The notes beneath the pieces are model-generated. The model was given only the letters and a program-made list of their open reading frames with translations. It did no database searches and was not told the origin of the DNA. The translations under genes were made by a program, and so were the position numbers. Shown piece by piece: positions 1-13,300 of a stretch of 64,000 nucleotides of DNA; positions within the stretch are counted from its first letter, which is position 1, and each line of letters starts with the position of its first letter. This DNA comes from Tetrahymena thermophila SB210 (Eukaryota > Ciliophora > Oligohymenophorea > Hymenostomatida > Tetrahymenidae). The stretch is from positions 744,001-808,000 of the forward strand of contig NW_002476534.1 of NCBI RefSeq assembly GCF_000189635.1, given 5' to 3'.

Positions 1-296
1 ATATAATTAATACTTTATTTAGGAAGTGTCAATAATTAATTATAATATTTAAGATGTTTAAAGATTATAGATTCTAAGATAGATAGAAAATATTTATGCT
101 TGTTTTATATTTATTCATTGTTATACTTTAATGATTATTATAATTGATAAAAGTTTGGTAATTTGAAAAATCATTTTTAATATAAAACAGTTATATCAAT
201 TGACTGTAAAAGGGTTCATTATTTGAGATTTAGCTTTATATATATATCAACATTTAATTGTGATTGAAAAGGTAAACCAGACTAAAGATTTTTTAG

Positions 297-3200
297 TCAT
301 ATTTGGTTGTTTAAGTTGTTTATTGAAGCAGAAAAATTGTACTTAAGAAAGTCTATACTTGGATTATCGATACTTTTGTGCTAGCTTTACTTTCTTGCAT
401 TTTATGTTTAAGGTTTTTATTATTTTTCTTCTAAGTTATTAAAAGAATTATTTGGAATTTATTGATTTTCTTGGAATTATTCTGTTTTATTTTAGTTTTC
501 ATCGTTTTTTTCATTCTAATTTATATTATCCATTTAATTATGAATGTTTTATACGTTTTGTTGTTCGTTATCATTGCTAAAAGGGATTTCATTTTCTGAA
601 TGATTTTTTCTTTCATTTTTTAGAGGACTAATGTTTTAATTGCTTTAATTGTATTCATTTATCTCTTGGTTCTAATCTATTTGTTAAAGATGAGTTGTTG
701 ATGGGCTTATGGTTATTAAATGTTTAGGAATTGGAAAGGATACAATTGATGAGGATAAATTTGAGCTTTCATCTTGTAGCTGTTTGTTAAAATTTTTTTA
801 GGCAGAGCTATTTTAGAAAAACTCTTTTTATGCAGAGAAATTTTAGAAGAAATCTGTGTTGCTATGAATTGATTTTAATTACTCAGGTTTTTCATCTACA
901 GACTGAGCTAATGGATTTAACCTCTTTGAATTTTATTTGTCAAGTGTGGCTTCTTAATTATCATTTTAAGAAATTTAAGGAGTAAAATTAGGTTTACCCT
1001 AGCTAGTTATGTTAGAATAACTCTTGCTTTAATCATTTTATATGCTGTTTCTGTGCATTTTAGGAGTCTAATAGTCTTTGTTTATTTTTATAGATGCTCT
1101 TTTCATGTTTACTATTTACTCGTTATTTAGTTACTTATTTTAGATCACATTTAATTAACCCAAAGAGTTGCTTTCAGTAATAGTATTTGTTTGTTAGGTT
1201 AATATAATATTCTTTTGGGCTGCAGAGCTAATTATTCTCTGAGGAGTAAATTCTTACTGCTATTGCTATTGTAATTATTAATTTTACTATTATAGAGCCT
1301 GCTTTTGCAATTATTATTACATTTAACTTTAAATCGTAAAGCTAGACTTTCTATGATGAGAAGAAGGCTAAGGTGGTTTTGAAGCAGCAGAAACATTTGA
1401 ATTGAATTAAGAACTACTCACTTCATCTAAAATATCATTTTAATTTTCAGCAAAATTTTACAAACGTTCTTTATTACTCATTTAAGTCTTATGTGATAAG
1501 CTGCTATTATTTAACTTACTTTATTCATATGTTTGGTGTTCTTCTTCGTAGCTTATTTAAAGCTAAGACTATTGTTAATCCTTATTCTATTTTTACTTCA
1601 TGTTTCTTTCACCATAATTTTCTTCTTTTATTTCCTATAAATAATAGTTTGAGCTGGAGTAAGGAAGATGGTTAGGTATAAAATTATTAATTTTATCGTA
1701 TCCATTTGATGGAATATAACCTTAAGAGCTACCAAGGTTTTTAAATTTACCATTTTAGTTTGCTATATTATTTTAACTAATTTAAGATACTGAGTGGAGT
1801 ACGTTTTAAGAAGCAACACTGCCAAGCTAATTTAGACTATTACTTTTTTAGTAGTTTTTTTATACTTGTTGCTGACTTAGGATAATCTAGGAATTAAATG
1901 GAGATTAAGTTGGTATTACGTTAAAAGATGATTCATATCTTTCTGTTTTTGGTGTAAACTGTGGGCGAGGCTGAGAAAATGGACTGCTTTAAGCAGTTTC
2001 ATTAGATTAAATTTAAAATTATTTATTAGTTGTATCTACAGGTTTTGTTTAAGTAAATGAACTAGATTGGAATTATAATTTACCTTCTAAATCTGCTTAT
2101 TCTAATGTTTTCTTTAACTAATCTGAATTTTTATCTTCAGCAGATATTTGATTAATATCGGAATCTCTTAAATGTTCGAGTGTAGACTGCTGCTAAACTC
2201 TTAAGCTCTTTTCTTTTAATTCTCTTTATTTGTTTTCATCAGCTGAATATGTAATTTCGTTATTGACTTAATCAGGAATATTTGAAAAAGAAATTTTCTA
2301 TTATTAATCAGATATGCCTCCTTGATTCTAAAACCCATACTCAGAAATTTAGCTCCTATTATCATCATTAATTCTGCTATTATTGAGAGAAGGAATTTAA
2401 TTCACTGAAAAAATTTTAGCTTAATTCTATTAAATGTTTGAATTATGTATACTGTTTTAAAAATTATGAGCTCCTCCTTAAGTAAGATTAATGCTAAACC
2501 CACTGTAATTATGCTATTGAAATTCATTCATATAAGCGCTCATATCATTTTGTAGATTACTATTAAAAGCAATATCTTCTTTTTTTACCTAGCTATTAAG
2601 GCTGTCTTTATGATAAAGCTACTGATTGTTGTTATTATTAGGATCATAGTTTATATTTTGAAACTGCTAATTCTATTAATTATTTACATCTATCTCAGAA
2701 TCTTTATTCTCACTCTTTTATTGCACTAAATTTATCTTCTACTCTCCTAAATCAATTTTCAAAGGTTCGATCTAATATTGCTCTTTACTTATTTAATAAT
2801 GCTGATTGCTTATTTAATATTAATGCTCTATATTTGTTTAATACTCTTCTTACTTAGCTTAATATTGCTCATAAATTTTTTCTCCTTCTTCACTTATTTA
2901 ATATTCATCTTTCTATTTTATAGGATATTGTTCATCTCTTACTTGATATTATTCTTATCCTATTGGATATTATTGTTAATTTATTTGATATTATTCTTTA
3001 TTAATTTGAATTTATTCTTAACTTATTTGATACTATTCTTAGCTTATTGGATATTATTCTTAACTTATTTTATATTACTCTTTACTTATTGGATATTAAT
3101 CTAATTGTTCTTAGTAGCTTTCTTTAGAATTTTTACTCTGCTCTGTTTCTTAATATAATTAAGCTTGATTATATTTATCTTGCTGGATATTATTTGCTAT

Positions 3201-6200
3201 TTTTTCTACACTTTCATATTAATCATAATGGTCTTTGTTTTGATTTGGATTTTAAAATTTAATTTCGTTTTATTTTGTTTCTTCAAGCTAATAAGAAGGA
3301 TTATTCAATTGATTTAAGAAGCTTTAATCATTTTTTTATAATTTATTCTCAGGTTCTTGTGATTAAGTCTCTTCATTATTATGTAACCTATTTATATCTT
3401 ATGTTTTTGAGGAGCTGTTTACATTTAAATTTTATGTTTCATAATTTTGGCTTGTCTGCTCTGGTTTATTTATATAATTTTCTTTATTTATTTCAAGATT
3501 TTATCTGCTTTGAGGCTTCTCATTTTATTAATTTTTGAGTACTTCACTTTCGTTTAGTTGTTGTTTTTCTTGAGGAGTTTTTATGGTACTCTTTTTAGAG
3601 ATGTTTTTTTCATAGCTTTAATTTTTTTCTTATTACGACTCTTCAACTTATTTACTAGAATAATATTTTTGATTATTTTCAGCTGGCTAATTCATGGTAT
3701 TTGAAAATGGCCTGAATTTTCTTTGCTTGTTTCTATCTCTAACTTGTAATAGTGGAGGCTAATTTATAGATGTATTTGCTTAAAATTAATTATCTGGCTA
3801 TGTTGTATCCTCAATATGATTGAAAGCCTAGGTTGCTTTTTAGAAAGACAGTGAAGGAAGTTGTCTTTGCTTTACTGAGGGCGTAGAAAAATTTGATAGA
3901 TTTTGTTAATGATTTGGCTGGATCATGCTAGCAGCAGCAGCTGCTGCTTATTGCTTTTACATTCTTTTTTCATGCTCGTACTTAGAAGAATAATGAGAAC
4001 TAGGTCTTGATGAATAATTAGAAGTTTTAAAATTTTATTAATTTTTTGTTTTATTTTCTATACTATCAAGCTAAACGTTGTGATATTTGTTAATTTTATG
4101 TGAAGAATTAGGAATGGAGTTTGTAGTTTGATGAGACAAAGGTTTTTTTTGAGGAACGTTTTATTCTATATTAAAATCATCATCATTATCTATTCCATGA
4201 GATTAAGTTTAGCTGTTGCTTTCTTCATGCTATTAATTAGTGTCTATTACATTTTCATTTTTTTCAGGTAATTGTTCTTATTTATTTAAAACATTTTAAC
4301 CTTAATTAAACAGTTATTAGCTTATTTTCTCTGGTTATAGATAAATAGAGGGGAGTTTCGTTGATGGTTTCTCATTCTAGCTAGATTAGATTATCGAATT
4401 TTAGCTAGAAAAATTCTTCTACTTTGCTGATGAACCAACTTGGCTTAGAGATTTTTGCATTTCTTTATCTTTTTCTCCCATTTGCTAATTTAAAATTTAT
4501 TACTTTTGATCGATTTAAGAAGAGCTTATTATTTCTTTAGGGTTTTTAAATATTTGATTTTCTTAATCCTCTTTTAAAATGCTCTGAGCATTTTTTATTT
4601 CATTCATTTCATCAACTTGATTTCTCTTATTTTGATAAAGATTGTGGCTGCTGTTGAATTTTTTAGATGTATCTTAGTAAGAAGAAAGAGGTCTTTTAGG
4701 AATTTTATTTTTATTTGGAGAATTGAAAAAATATTTAGAATGTGGAGTGGATTCTCCTGTTGTCTTTAAAATTAAATTTTAAAGCTTATTAAAGTGATTT
4801 TTTTAATTTGTAATTAAATCTTAGTGTTAATTTTGATTATTCTGGTCTTAAATAGGCTCAATTTAATCTAAACTCATCACATGCACATCTTAAAAGCTCG
4901 AACGCCTCTTATGGATAGAATTTTTGGTATTTTTGAGGGAATTATTCTTTTGATTTAATTATTATTATTAATTTGTAAATGATTATCTTTGTTGTTGTTG
5001 TTGAGAGAATATTTCGTTTGATTAAATAGATTAGAGATGAATTAAAGGTAAATTAGATTTTTGTTTTTCTTCTGTCTCATTGCTGCCTTAAAATAAATTT
5101 TTATTTATTTATTCATCTTTGCTTTTATTATTAGAATTTTTTATAGCGAGTAATTTGTTCTTCGCTGGTTCGTTACTGTCATCAGGCTAAATTAGCTAAA
5201 CATCTTTCTTTTTTTATTTGATTGGAGGCAGTTTACTCTAGAGCTTTGTACTTTTATCTGGTGAATTTTTTAGACGACGGTTATTGTAATCAATATCAGA
5301 ACTCATATAATCTATTTGAGGTTATTAAACTACTTATCTTTCACTTAGCTCACTATTTTAGTCTTAATGCTTAGAAGCTTGATTATCTTTAATATCATTT
5401 CTTTCAGTCCCTTATTTGTTTCCTTCTTCCGAAAGAGGATTAACGATTTCTTAACAAACTTTTTTTTCTATTTCTTTTGTTAAAATGAATAAGGCTTACT
5501 GCTGCATTTGGGAACTTTTATTTAATTGAGTGAGATAGTCTGTGTAGATATTATGTTTTTCAGTGATTTTAGAGATACAAAAAGTAGAATTCAAATATTA
5601 AATAGATATTTGTGAAATGTATGATTTAGTCATTTATATTTTTTTTGCATTTAATAGAACGGATTCAACGATTTGATCAGTCACACTTCCTTTCATAAAA
5701 CTGTCTAACAACTCCTAGAACATACCACGATCATCTTGTCCTATTATTTATTAATCGAATTGCTTAAGCAGAGCAATTATAATCGATACAATTGAAAATA
5801 AGCTACCTTGGCTTATTATGAAATCCCAAAATCTTAAGCAGGCATATAAAGGAAACTTCTCTAAAAAAATGCTTAATGACCACCAAGTAAACCACTCTTA
5901 GTAATTTACTTCTAGTTCTTTTAAGATTTAATGATGAAGCCTTGGATACAAAGATCTTAATTTGTCATCTAAAACATACGCCATTAAATTCATAATAGGT
6001 AAATCTTTTTCATACAAACCCATAAATAAAAAATTTTCAGAACGAGCAAGAGAAACAAACATCCAAAAAGCTTCTTCTTCATTTCCACCATTAACTAATA
6101 GAAGAAATCCTACAACTATATTCATGCCTTAAGTATACCCAATGTTAGGAAAATAGTTTGATATAGCTCTCAGTACTTTACTTAAAGACTCTTATCCAAT

Positions 6201-7479
6201 ACACTTAAATTAATTTTAGATGGATTCATAATCGAATAGATGATTTTTTTTCTAATTGTTTTAGATTAATTTTCTATGAGCTGTATAGTAAGGATTTTTT
6301 GAGTTGGAAATTTAAGTTTAAAACCTCTCGTGGACTTCTTCATTGTCTGGCTTATCCAAGTTGATTTTAGAAAACTGCTCCTTTATTTATTCATTCATTT
6401 CATTTTATATTGTTGATGTCTTTTTATTTTTGACTGAGAAATGTCTGCTAAGTCTATCATCATCAAATTCTTCATTTTGATTTATCTATGAATTTTTTTG
6501 TAAAGTAACTGATTTTTTAGCATAATTGTAGGTATTTAGCTAGTCTAATTATTGCTAAGAAAGCTAATCAAAATTTTTTTTAGAAAAATTAGGAGAATTT
6601 TAAACTGCAGCATTGTACTCCTTTATGCTCTACTTTGTATTTAGAACTTCCTTTTGTGTAAAAATGTATTGTTTTTTATTTGATAACTCTTCCTCCTCTT
6701 ACTGCTATTGCTACTACTTCAACTCTGATTTAAAGGGTGAATGAATTTAATCTTCTTGCTTGAAGAAGGGGTGATTAAGACCCCTTCCAATATCTCTCTT
6801 TATATCCTTTACATATTTACTTTACTTCCTAAGAAGTCCTTCATAAAGTCCTTTAATGAAGTATTTTTACACATTTAATTTTGCTTTCCAAGCACTCCAT
6901 CTATCACTCTAGGGAACTAATCCCCTTTCAATAAACTAGCTTAATTCTTTTTCCTTTCCATCATAATAAATAACTGTCAAATATAATTCCTTATTTTTAA
7001 AGAGAAACGATTCATTTTATTTTGTAAAAATGTGGCGACACTGATTACTTTTCTTCATTTTTATGTATTTTTTATAGCCTTCACTTAAAAATTTGTCCCA
7101 TTTCTGAATAGCTTTTGCATTAATTGCTCTATTCATTTCGCTTTCTAAGAAATACCTTCCTATCTAATTCACCTTTTCAAATTCATGAACCTACTGTATA
7201 AATTCTTCATTCGCTCCATAATTATCAGTAGAAAGTGGATTCGTTAAATGAGTTTGGTGATTGCTTTTTTGGCTTTCATTGTAATGACCATTTTTATCTG
7301 TTTAATAGTAGTAAATAAACTGAATATTGCATCATTTCACTATATCAATCTAGAGAAAAATTGTTTGTTTTTAATTTACCTTTTTCAGGATTTTGAGATT
7401 AATTGTCAAATTATTGACCCTTATGCTTCGAAACCGGATTTTTAGTTTGTCTAAAACCCAGCGAGCATCCTGAACCCAT
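297..7479 (-). CDS. Large TBC-domain Rab-GAP-like protein, Q/N-rich tail
   Basis: Two exons: 7380..7479 and 297..7297, with an 82-bp GT..AG intron. I followed exon 2 codon by codon in the ciliate code to the TGA at 299..297, giving 2,366 aa. The protein starts MGSGCS, a typical N-myristoylation plus palmitoylation signal, which suggests membrane anchoring. A TBC domain (Rab GTPase-activating) spans about residues 155-600. It has the arginine-finger motif I-x-x-D-I-x-R (R205, followed by HPFF) and the glutamine-finger motif Y-T-Q-G-M (Q423), then R-F-W-D-F near residue 520. Both catalytic fingers are present, so GAP activity is plausible. About 170 residues are inserted between the two motifs. 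The remaining ~1,750 residues are Gln/Asn/Lys/Glu-rich and probably disordered or coiled-coil, with a seven-residue repeat at about 1430-1541. The Rab target cannot be told from sequence. The start is chosen because splicing it joins exon 2 in phase; exon 2 has an in-frame TGA just upstream, at 7334..7332, inside the intron. Confidence 0.85.
2778..3110 (-). repeat. 21-bp (7-residue) tandem repeat inside the TBC gene
   Basis: Within the tail of the TBC protein the minus-strand codons run as about 15 imperfect heptapeptides of the type Q-Y-Q-I-S-Q-E (variants QYPISQE, QYQINQQ, QYPIGQE). The plus strand shows this as a T-rich 21-bp periodic pattern. The repeat keeps frame and lacks TGA, so it is part of the protein. 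A seven-residue period with hydrophobic Y and I positions fits a coiled-coil or amphipathic helix. Confidence 0.8.
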
Positions 7480-8851
7480 CTGCAAACAACCAATAAATAA
7501 ATAAAAACTATACTATTCAAATTCTAGTAAGCTGATTAATGTCTAATTTGGCTGATTGTAGCTTAATAAAGTAGCGATAATAAAAACTAAATGTTAAAAA
7601 TGATATTTGTACTAAGGAATATATATTAATTATTTGCTTCTTTAATCTATTTGATTATTCTCAGTTCTATCACAAGACGAATTAAATGAAATTTGATAAT
7701 TTTAAAGCAAACTCTCTTAGTTTTTTTCAGTAATTTAATTATAATCGTACAAAATCCATATATACGTTATAAATTATATTATGAAAATCCTTTAATCGAA
7801 TCAATATAATAAGCCTTCTCTTTACAATTAATCATAGCACTAAACTAAGTTTGCAAATTATTCAAACAGTTTACTTAGTCTTATTGAATAAAAGCAAATT
7901 ATTGTCTTACTTCTCCATATTTTTTTGCTCCTATGATATTTATCTTTCTTTGAAAATAAATAGATAAAGATACATTGCTCGATATTCATTGAAAAACAGA
8001 TATATTTCTTAATTTTTTCAATCTTTTGAGTAAATTTAATCTAATTTATTTTATGTAAATTTGAATTTGAAATTTCATTCAAATAAAATTTATTTTTTAA
8101 AAAATAAAATAAATATCCTCAAATAAAAATTATTCTTATGTTATTATTCTAAAGTAGTAAAATAAATAGGCATTGTTTATCAATCTAATATAAAAAAAGT
8201 TCAATTATTTAATTAAAAAGTTAAATACAAATTTATTATAGTCATCAAAAAATATTTACATAAAAAATTACATTTATTAATTAATTAGATTGCTTCAATT
8301 TTTTTTTTAATAAAAAGGCACTTTAATAATAAAATTAGACAATTAAAAATAGAAATAAATTAATAAAATACAATCAAAGAATTAAAAACTTAATGAAAAA
8401 TAAGGGATATATAAAGAAAGTCATCGTCAATAAAAATTTAAACAGAATAAAAATAGTAAATATTTTTATTTTAGAGAATAAAATTAAATCCATATAGAAA
8501 ATTAGATAAAAAAAATAACAGATACAAAAAATTTTACATCAAGATTAAACTAAATAAACAAATATTTAATAAATATTGAGATTAAAATGTTTTAAAATAC
8601 TACTTTGAAAATCAGTCCTTTTATTGAAATTGAAAAAATGATAACAAACAATATAGCCATTTTATTAAAAGTAGGAATAAAGTGACATATACAAATGATT
8701 TAGAAAAAATTTAGCTAATATTTATTTTTTAAATGATTTAGAAAAATTAAATTAATATTTTTTCTATTTCATTGATTGAAAGCATAATATTAGGAATGAA
8801 TGATTTATCTATTCTTAAATTAAATAAGTTAGAAAAATGTCCACTCTTCCT
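7480..8851. other. Intergenic, AT-rich
   Basis: This gap lies between the start of the TBC gene and the stop of the next minus-strand gene. It is nearly pure A/T with short homopolymer runs. I see no open frame, RNA gene or repeat of note. The part just above 7480 should hold the TBC promoter, but no recognisable element stands out. Confidence 0.6.
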
Positions 8852-10412
8852 TCATAATTGAAGCTTTGATAATCTCAGTACTGATTTAACCTTTGGAACT
8901 TCCTTAGTTTTTTCAATTTAATGATCTAAATTCATTTTTTCAATAATTGGATCCAATTTATCTTCAGCAATAGAGGGTTTATTTTCTTAATTTTCAAATT
9001 AATTTTCTCCATTTTGATCATTATTTACAGATTAATCGTCATCAGAAACTTAAATTTCTTTTTATGGCTCATTTGCTGTATCAATTCTCATGTCAAATTC
9101 TTCTTCGTCACTATCAGGGATATATTTGTCAACATTTTTTTCCTTTAGATATTCTTTTAGGATTTTCTATTTATTGAAGTTTTTAAAAATAATTAATTAT
9201 CATTTTGAGTTTTGTACAAACAAAAATATAACCAACCTTGCATTGCTTTTTATAAGATTTTACTGGAGCCTTTTGCTATTTTTATTATAGCTTCTCTTTT
9301 AATAGCTTTTAATCTTAAACTTCTTCAATCTAATCATACATCAGAATATCAAAGAAAAATGTACTGAAGAAAGTCAAACTTTAACCATGATAATTAACTT
9401 TGCATTTATTTAGATGCAAGACCAACTCCTTTTTATTTTATAACACAAAATGATTTAAATCGAAATTCCTAAAAATGAATGGTTGATGCTTACTCTTACT
9501 TCATCGTTTCTATCCTTGACATATATTTAAAGCTTATTTTTTAACTTAGTACCTGAGTATTCGGCATTAATTGCTAATTTTTCTTAAGCCTACTAAAGCT
9601 ACAAAATTTCATTTTGCTTGCCTTCTTCTTAGCTAAATTTTTATATATTCTCATCCATTGTAAACAATTCTTTTAGCTGTATTTCAAAATCATTGATTAA
9701 AAATTCTAGAATCCTAACCTACTCTAGCAAATAATTCACTGATGGAATAGCTGAATTCTATAAAAAGCTAATCTAATTTATATTAAAAATTTCTTTAACT
9801 TAATTTTCTGCTAAATTAGTTTACAAATTCACTTAACTATTTGAGAGATAACTCTTAAGCATTACAGTACTTCTCAAAAGTAAGCTTAGTAGTCTCTATT
9901 TCTTCTACAGCGATAATTTTTTATCTGCAAAAATTTATATTTTTGAGTTCTTTTTAAATGTATATTTGCTAGTTCTTTATGTATGATTTAAACTGATTTC
10001 CAAGAGATGAAACAAGAGACCTATCTTTTGAAAGTATGAAACGCAAGTCTTCTAATTTAATTGTTTATTTTGCCTTCTTTTGAGAATCCTTACTTTTTTA
10101 ATCTTTTTATTTATCATCTTTGCCCATGTCTTCTTACTGTTTTTTACTTTCTTTAGCAAAAAGAGACAATCCAGTGCCAGTCCTTTTCTTTAACCTTTAA
10201 TCCTATTTTTATTGACTATCATCTTTCTCTTCTTTAGCTATTGTTTATTAAAAAAGATTTCATTTTAGTATTCCAACTTTAGTTAATGAAATTTAAATCA
10301 TAAAAGTTTCTAAAAAGCAAATTAATTACTCACATGAGATATTAATTTCTTTAATTTGGGCATCCTATTCTTTATTTTGCTTTGAAGGATCTGGCTTGAA
10401 TAAGCTTTTCAT
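8852..10412 (-). CDS. BAR/AH-like coiled-coil protein
   Basis: Five exons that join in phase: 10334..10412, 9825..10237, 9500..9772, 9237..9428, 8852..9166. The introns are 96, 52, 71 and 70 bp, and the protein is 423 aa, ending at TGA. It begins MKSLFKPDPSK, followed by a Lys/Gln-rich linker. From about residue 85 to 320 there are long amphipathic helices without prolines. Their last helix carries N-K-x-K-V-N-Y-H-G-Q-S-L-T-F-F, which resembles the final helix of BAR domains (the Y/F-H-x-Q-s-l-x-x-L pattern), so a membrane-curvature scaffold is the best guess. The C-terminal 100 residues are acidic and probably disordered. The BAR assignment rests on pattern only; a generic coiled-coil protein is the alternative. 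The exon structure is firmer than the function. Confidence 0.6.
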
Positions 10413-11731
10413 TTTATAAGCGTTTAATGTTTGAAAATATGAAAATTCTACAAGCAATAGTGAATTGGATAATTTATTTATATTTTGGTAATTACAAAGA
10501 ATTTATATCTAAGATATAGCAAAAAAACTCAAATGAATTCTTTCAATAAAAAAAAACCAATTGCGAAAATTTATAAAATATTGCAAAATTTAAATTTTTG
10601 TTGGTTTTTATTCTACAAATATTTTTATATAATATTTGAAAAATGTAAAGAAATTTAAGCACATATCTATCAATTTGTCCAGCCATTGTGAAAAAAGATT
10701 AAAAAAATAAATAATTACTATTTCGATTTATTTATTTAAATAAATTATATTTTAAAAAATATATTTTTCAGCTTGTTAAAATAAATAAAATAGATTAAAA
10801 AAATCTAAATATTTTCCTTTAAAAGCAGAATAAAAGAAAGAACTAAATAATAGTTACATAACTTTTTTATAAATAGAGTAAATCAACATGCTTATGTAAT
10901 ATAAATATTAAGAGAAAATTACTAGCTTAAGCTATATCCTAATTACTAAAAAATTAAACAAGTATTTTTATTTTCAATTAAAGTAAAAATCTTCGCATTG
11001 ATGCTAAAATTTTGTGTAACAAACACTGCAAATAAAAATTTAGATTAAAACTTAATTAAATCCTTAAAACTCAATTAGACAATCTAAAAAAATAAAAAAT
11101 TCTTTTATTAAATTTGTGTTGATTCAAACAATTTTTGCGTTTATGACTAAAGATTATAATGATTATAATAAATATTATAAATATTTCTATATTTAGTAAA
11201 TCAATTAAATTTGTATATATTTTTGTCAATAATTTAATTCAAATTATAAAAAAAATATTTGTTACTTAGTATCAGATTTATACGAATTTGTTGTAAGTAA
11301 GTAAACTAAATCTTTTTTTAAAGATGCCTCACATTCTGTGTAAAATTATTAATTTATTTTCTTGATAGAAAATAAAAATAAAATATTGGGATAAAGTTAA
11401 TAAAAATTTTAGTTACTGTATTAATGATGCAAGTAAGTAATTATTTTAACTAATTAATTAATTATTTCGCAAAATACATCTACCTGTCTAAAGACTTGTT
11501 TGTCCACTCTTTTCTTAGATAAAAATCTAAATATTATATTTTTTCTTTTTTTAATTTGATACATAGCTAACTCTGGATAGCAAGCAGCAGATTTGATAAT
11601 TAAAATCTTAAAAATTATTCAACAATAATTTTAATCAAGCAAAAAATATAGATAATCACTAAGAAGATTGCAAAAAAAAACTTTGCCTCTTTTTATTCAG
11701 ACATTTAATTTATAAAATAAAAAGGTAGCTC
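10413..11731. other. Divergent intergenic region
   Basis: This 1.3-kb A/T-rich spacer separates the starts of a minus-strand gene (10412) and a plus-strand gene (11732), so it must hold both promoters. I see no ORF of note, RNA gene or clear repeat in it. Confidence 0.6.
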
Positions 11732-13300
11732 ATGCCTGGAAGAAATTATTAGCATAAATCTTCTTTATCTCTCTTTTTGAGAGTTTAAAGTGTTTGCACA
11801 GGAGCCATTTATTAAGGTTATACTTTGACTGAAATGCTTTTCACTGGCAATTACATCTTAAGTAAGTATGGTTTCGAAATTTTCAATATGTCTGAATCAG
11901 ACAAGCCTCAAACAGAGTAATCTCGTTTGATGACTATTCTCATAGGACCTATCCTTTGTATTGCTGGTATGCTTACTACATATTTTACTCCTCACTACAC
12001 TACAAAGCTCGAAAGACGTTAATGCATGATGATATCAGATATTGTCTTCCTGATTGCTACAGTCTTCACTCAATTACCTGCATGGGAGCTATTTATGGTT
12101 GCTCGTTTGCTTATGGGTGTTTCTTGCGGTATAGATCTTATGATAACTCCACTTTACATTCGTGAAGTTTCCCCTGATAATATGGCTGCTAAGACTGGAT
12201 CTCTCTTCCAAGCCAATATATTTGTTGGAGTTATTGCTGGTTTCTTAATGTCTATTCCTGTATAAGACTTTGTCTCCAACGATTAAACTATTGGCAATGA
12301 TTGGCGTTGGGTATTCATTCTACCTGCTGTATTCTCAATTCAGCGTCTTATTTCACTATTGATATTTTACAAAGAAGACACTCCATATTACTACTACAGA
12401 AATCGTTAGCATGAGAAAGGTAGAAAAGCTTTAGAATAAATTTACCAATAGAGATTTGTGAAAAAATTTGAGTAGCAACTTCTTGGACCAGGTTCAGTTG
12501 ATGTTCCTGAAATCAAATAGCGCAATTAAACAGAAGAAAGGGTAAGTGCATCTTCAGAAGATAATATTGTTGATGATAGATTAAAAATGATCACTAATTA
12601 ATAGGAACATTCTTATCACAATCGTTTGCGTGTAGGTTTAGTAGTAAATTTGTGCTAATAAATGTCAGGCTGTACTGCTATGATAGGTCTTTCTCCAAAT
12701 GTAATTGGTCTAATCACTGATGACTACGAAACAAAAAAATGTATGATCTTAGGAACTTATTTATTCCTCTTTTTCGTTGCTACTCTTGGTGTAGGCTTCA
12801 ATCGTAAACTAGCCCGTAAGAAATATTTAGTTGGTGGTTTCTTATTGTGTGCTGTTTTTTAGATTATCCTTGCAATTATAAGTTATTTTACAAATGACTT
12901 AAAGACCAATACAACTCTCTAATTCGTCTTTTTGATGTTTGTATTTTTCTTTTATGCATCATATAACTTCACTGTAGGTCCAGTCACTGTTATCCTAACA
13001 TCTGATATTCTTAAGGACAGAGGATTTAGTTACAGTATTATGATGAACTGGGTCGGAGTATTCCTCTCTATCATGTTACTCATCAATCCTCAGCAATATA
13101 TTAACCACATTATTTATGGAACATTTGCACTATTTGGTTTCCTTTTCTCTGTAAAATATATTGTAGAAACTAAATGGCTTAACTTTAACGACATTTAAGA
13201 TCTCTATTAAGACATCGAGCACAATTTACATGAATCATTTTATGTTAAATAAAATAAACAAAATGAAAATGATTTAAAATAAAATCTATTAGAAAATTGA
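11732..13300 (+). CDS. MFS sugar-transporter-like membrane protein
   Basis: Single exon, 522 aa, ATG to TGA with many in-frame TAA/TAG codons read as Gln. About twelve hydrophobic helices are visible in two halves, split by a Lys/Glu/Gln-rich cytoplasmic loop near residues 230-300. Sugar-porter signatures in the first half include a loop ending T-K-L-E-R-R, then A-R-L-L-M-G-V-S-C-G and P-L-Y-I-R-E-V-S-P. The W-R-W-V segment and a degenerate D-T-P-Y-Y (family E-S-P-R-W/Y) follow. The family moves hexoses or other small solutes by facilitated diffusion or proton symport; the substrate is not evident. The second half is more diverged than usual, so transport of something other than sugar is possible. 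GC content is clearly higher than in the flanks. Confidence 0.8.

Noticed and set aside
2765-2775. tRNA-like ggttcgat sequence
   Set aside because: It lies inside the TBC coding frame, with no cloverleaf arms around it.
2778-3104. A 108-residue very hydrophobic plus-strand ORF, apparently a membrane protein
   Set aside because: It is the complement of the Q/N-rich heptapeptide repeat of the minus-strand TBC gene, whose frame is open for 7 kb.
7248-7445. 65-residue plus-strand ORF with a hydrophobic start
   Set aside because: It is antisense to exon 1, the intron and the start of exon 2 of the TBC gene and has no homology I recognise.
12026-13198. Several separate short ORFs in one frame
   Set aside because: They are pieces of the single 522-residue transporter, split only because TAA/TAG were read as stops.
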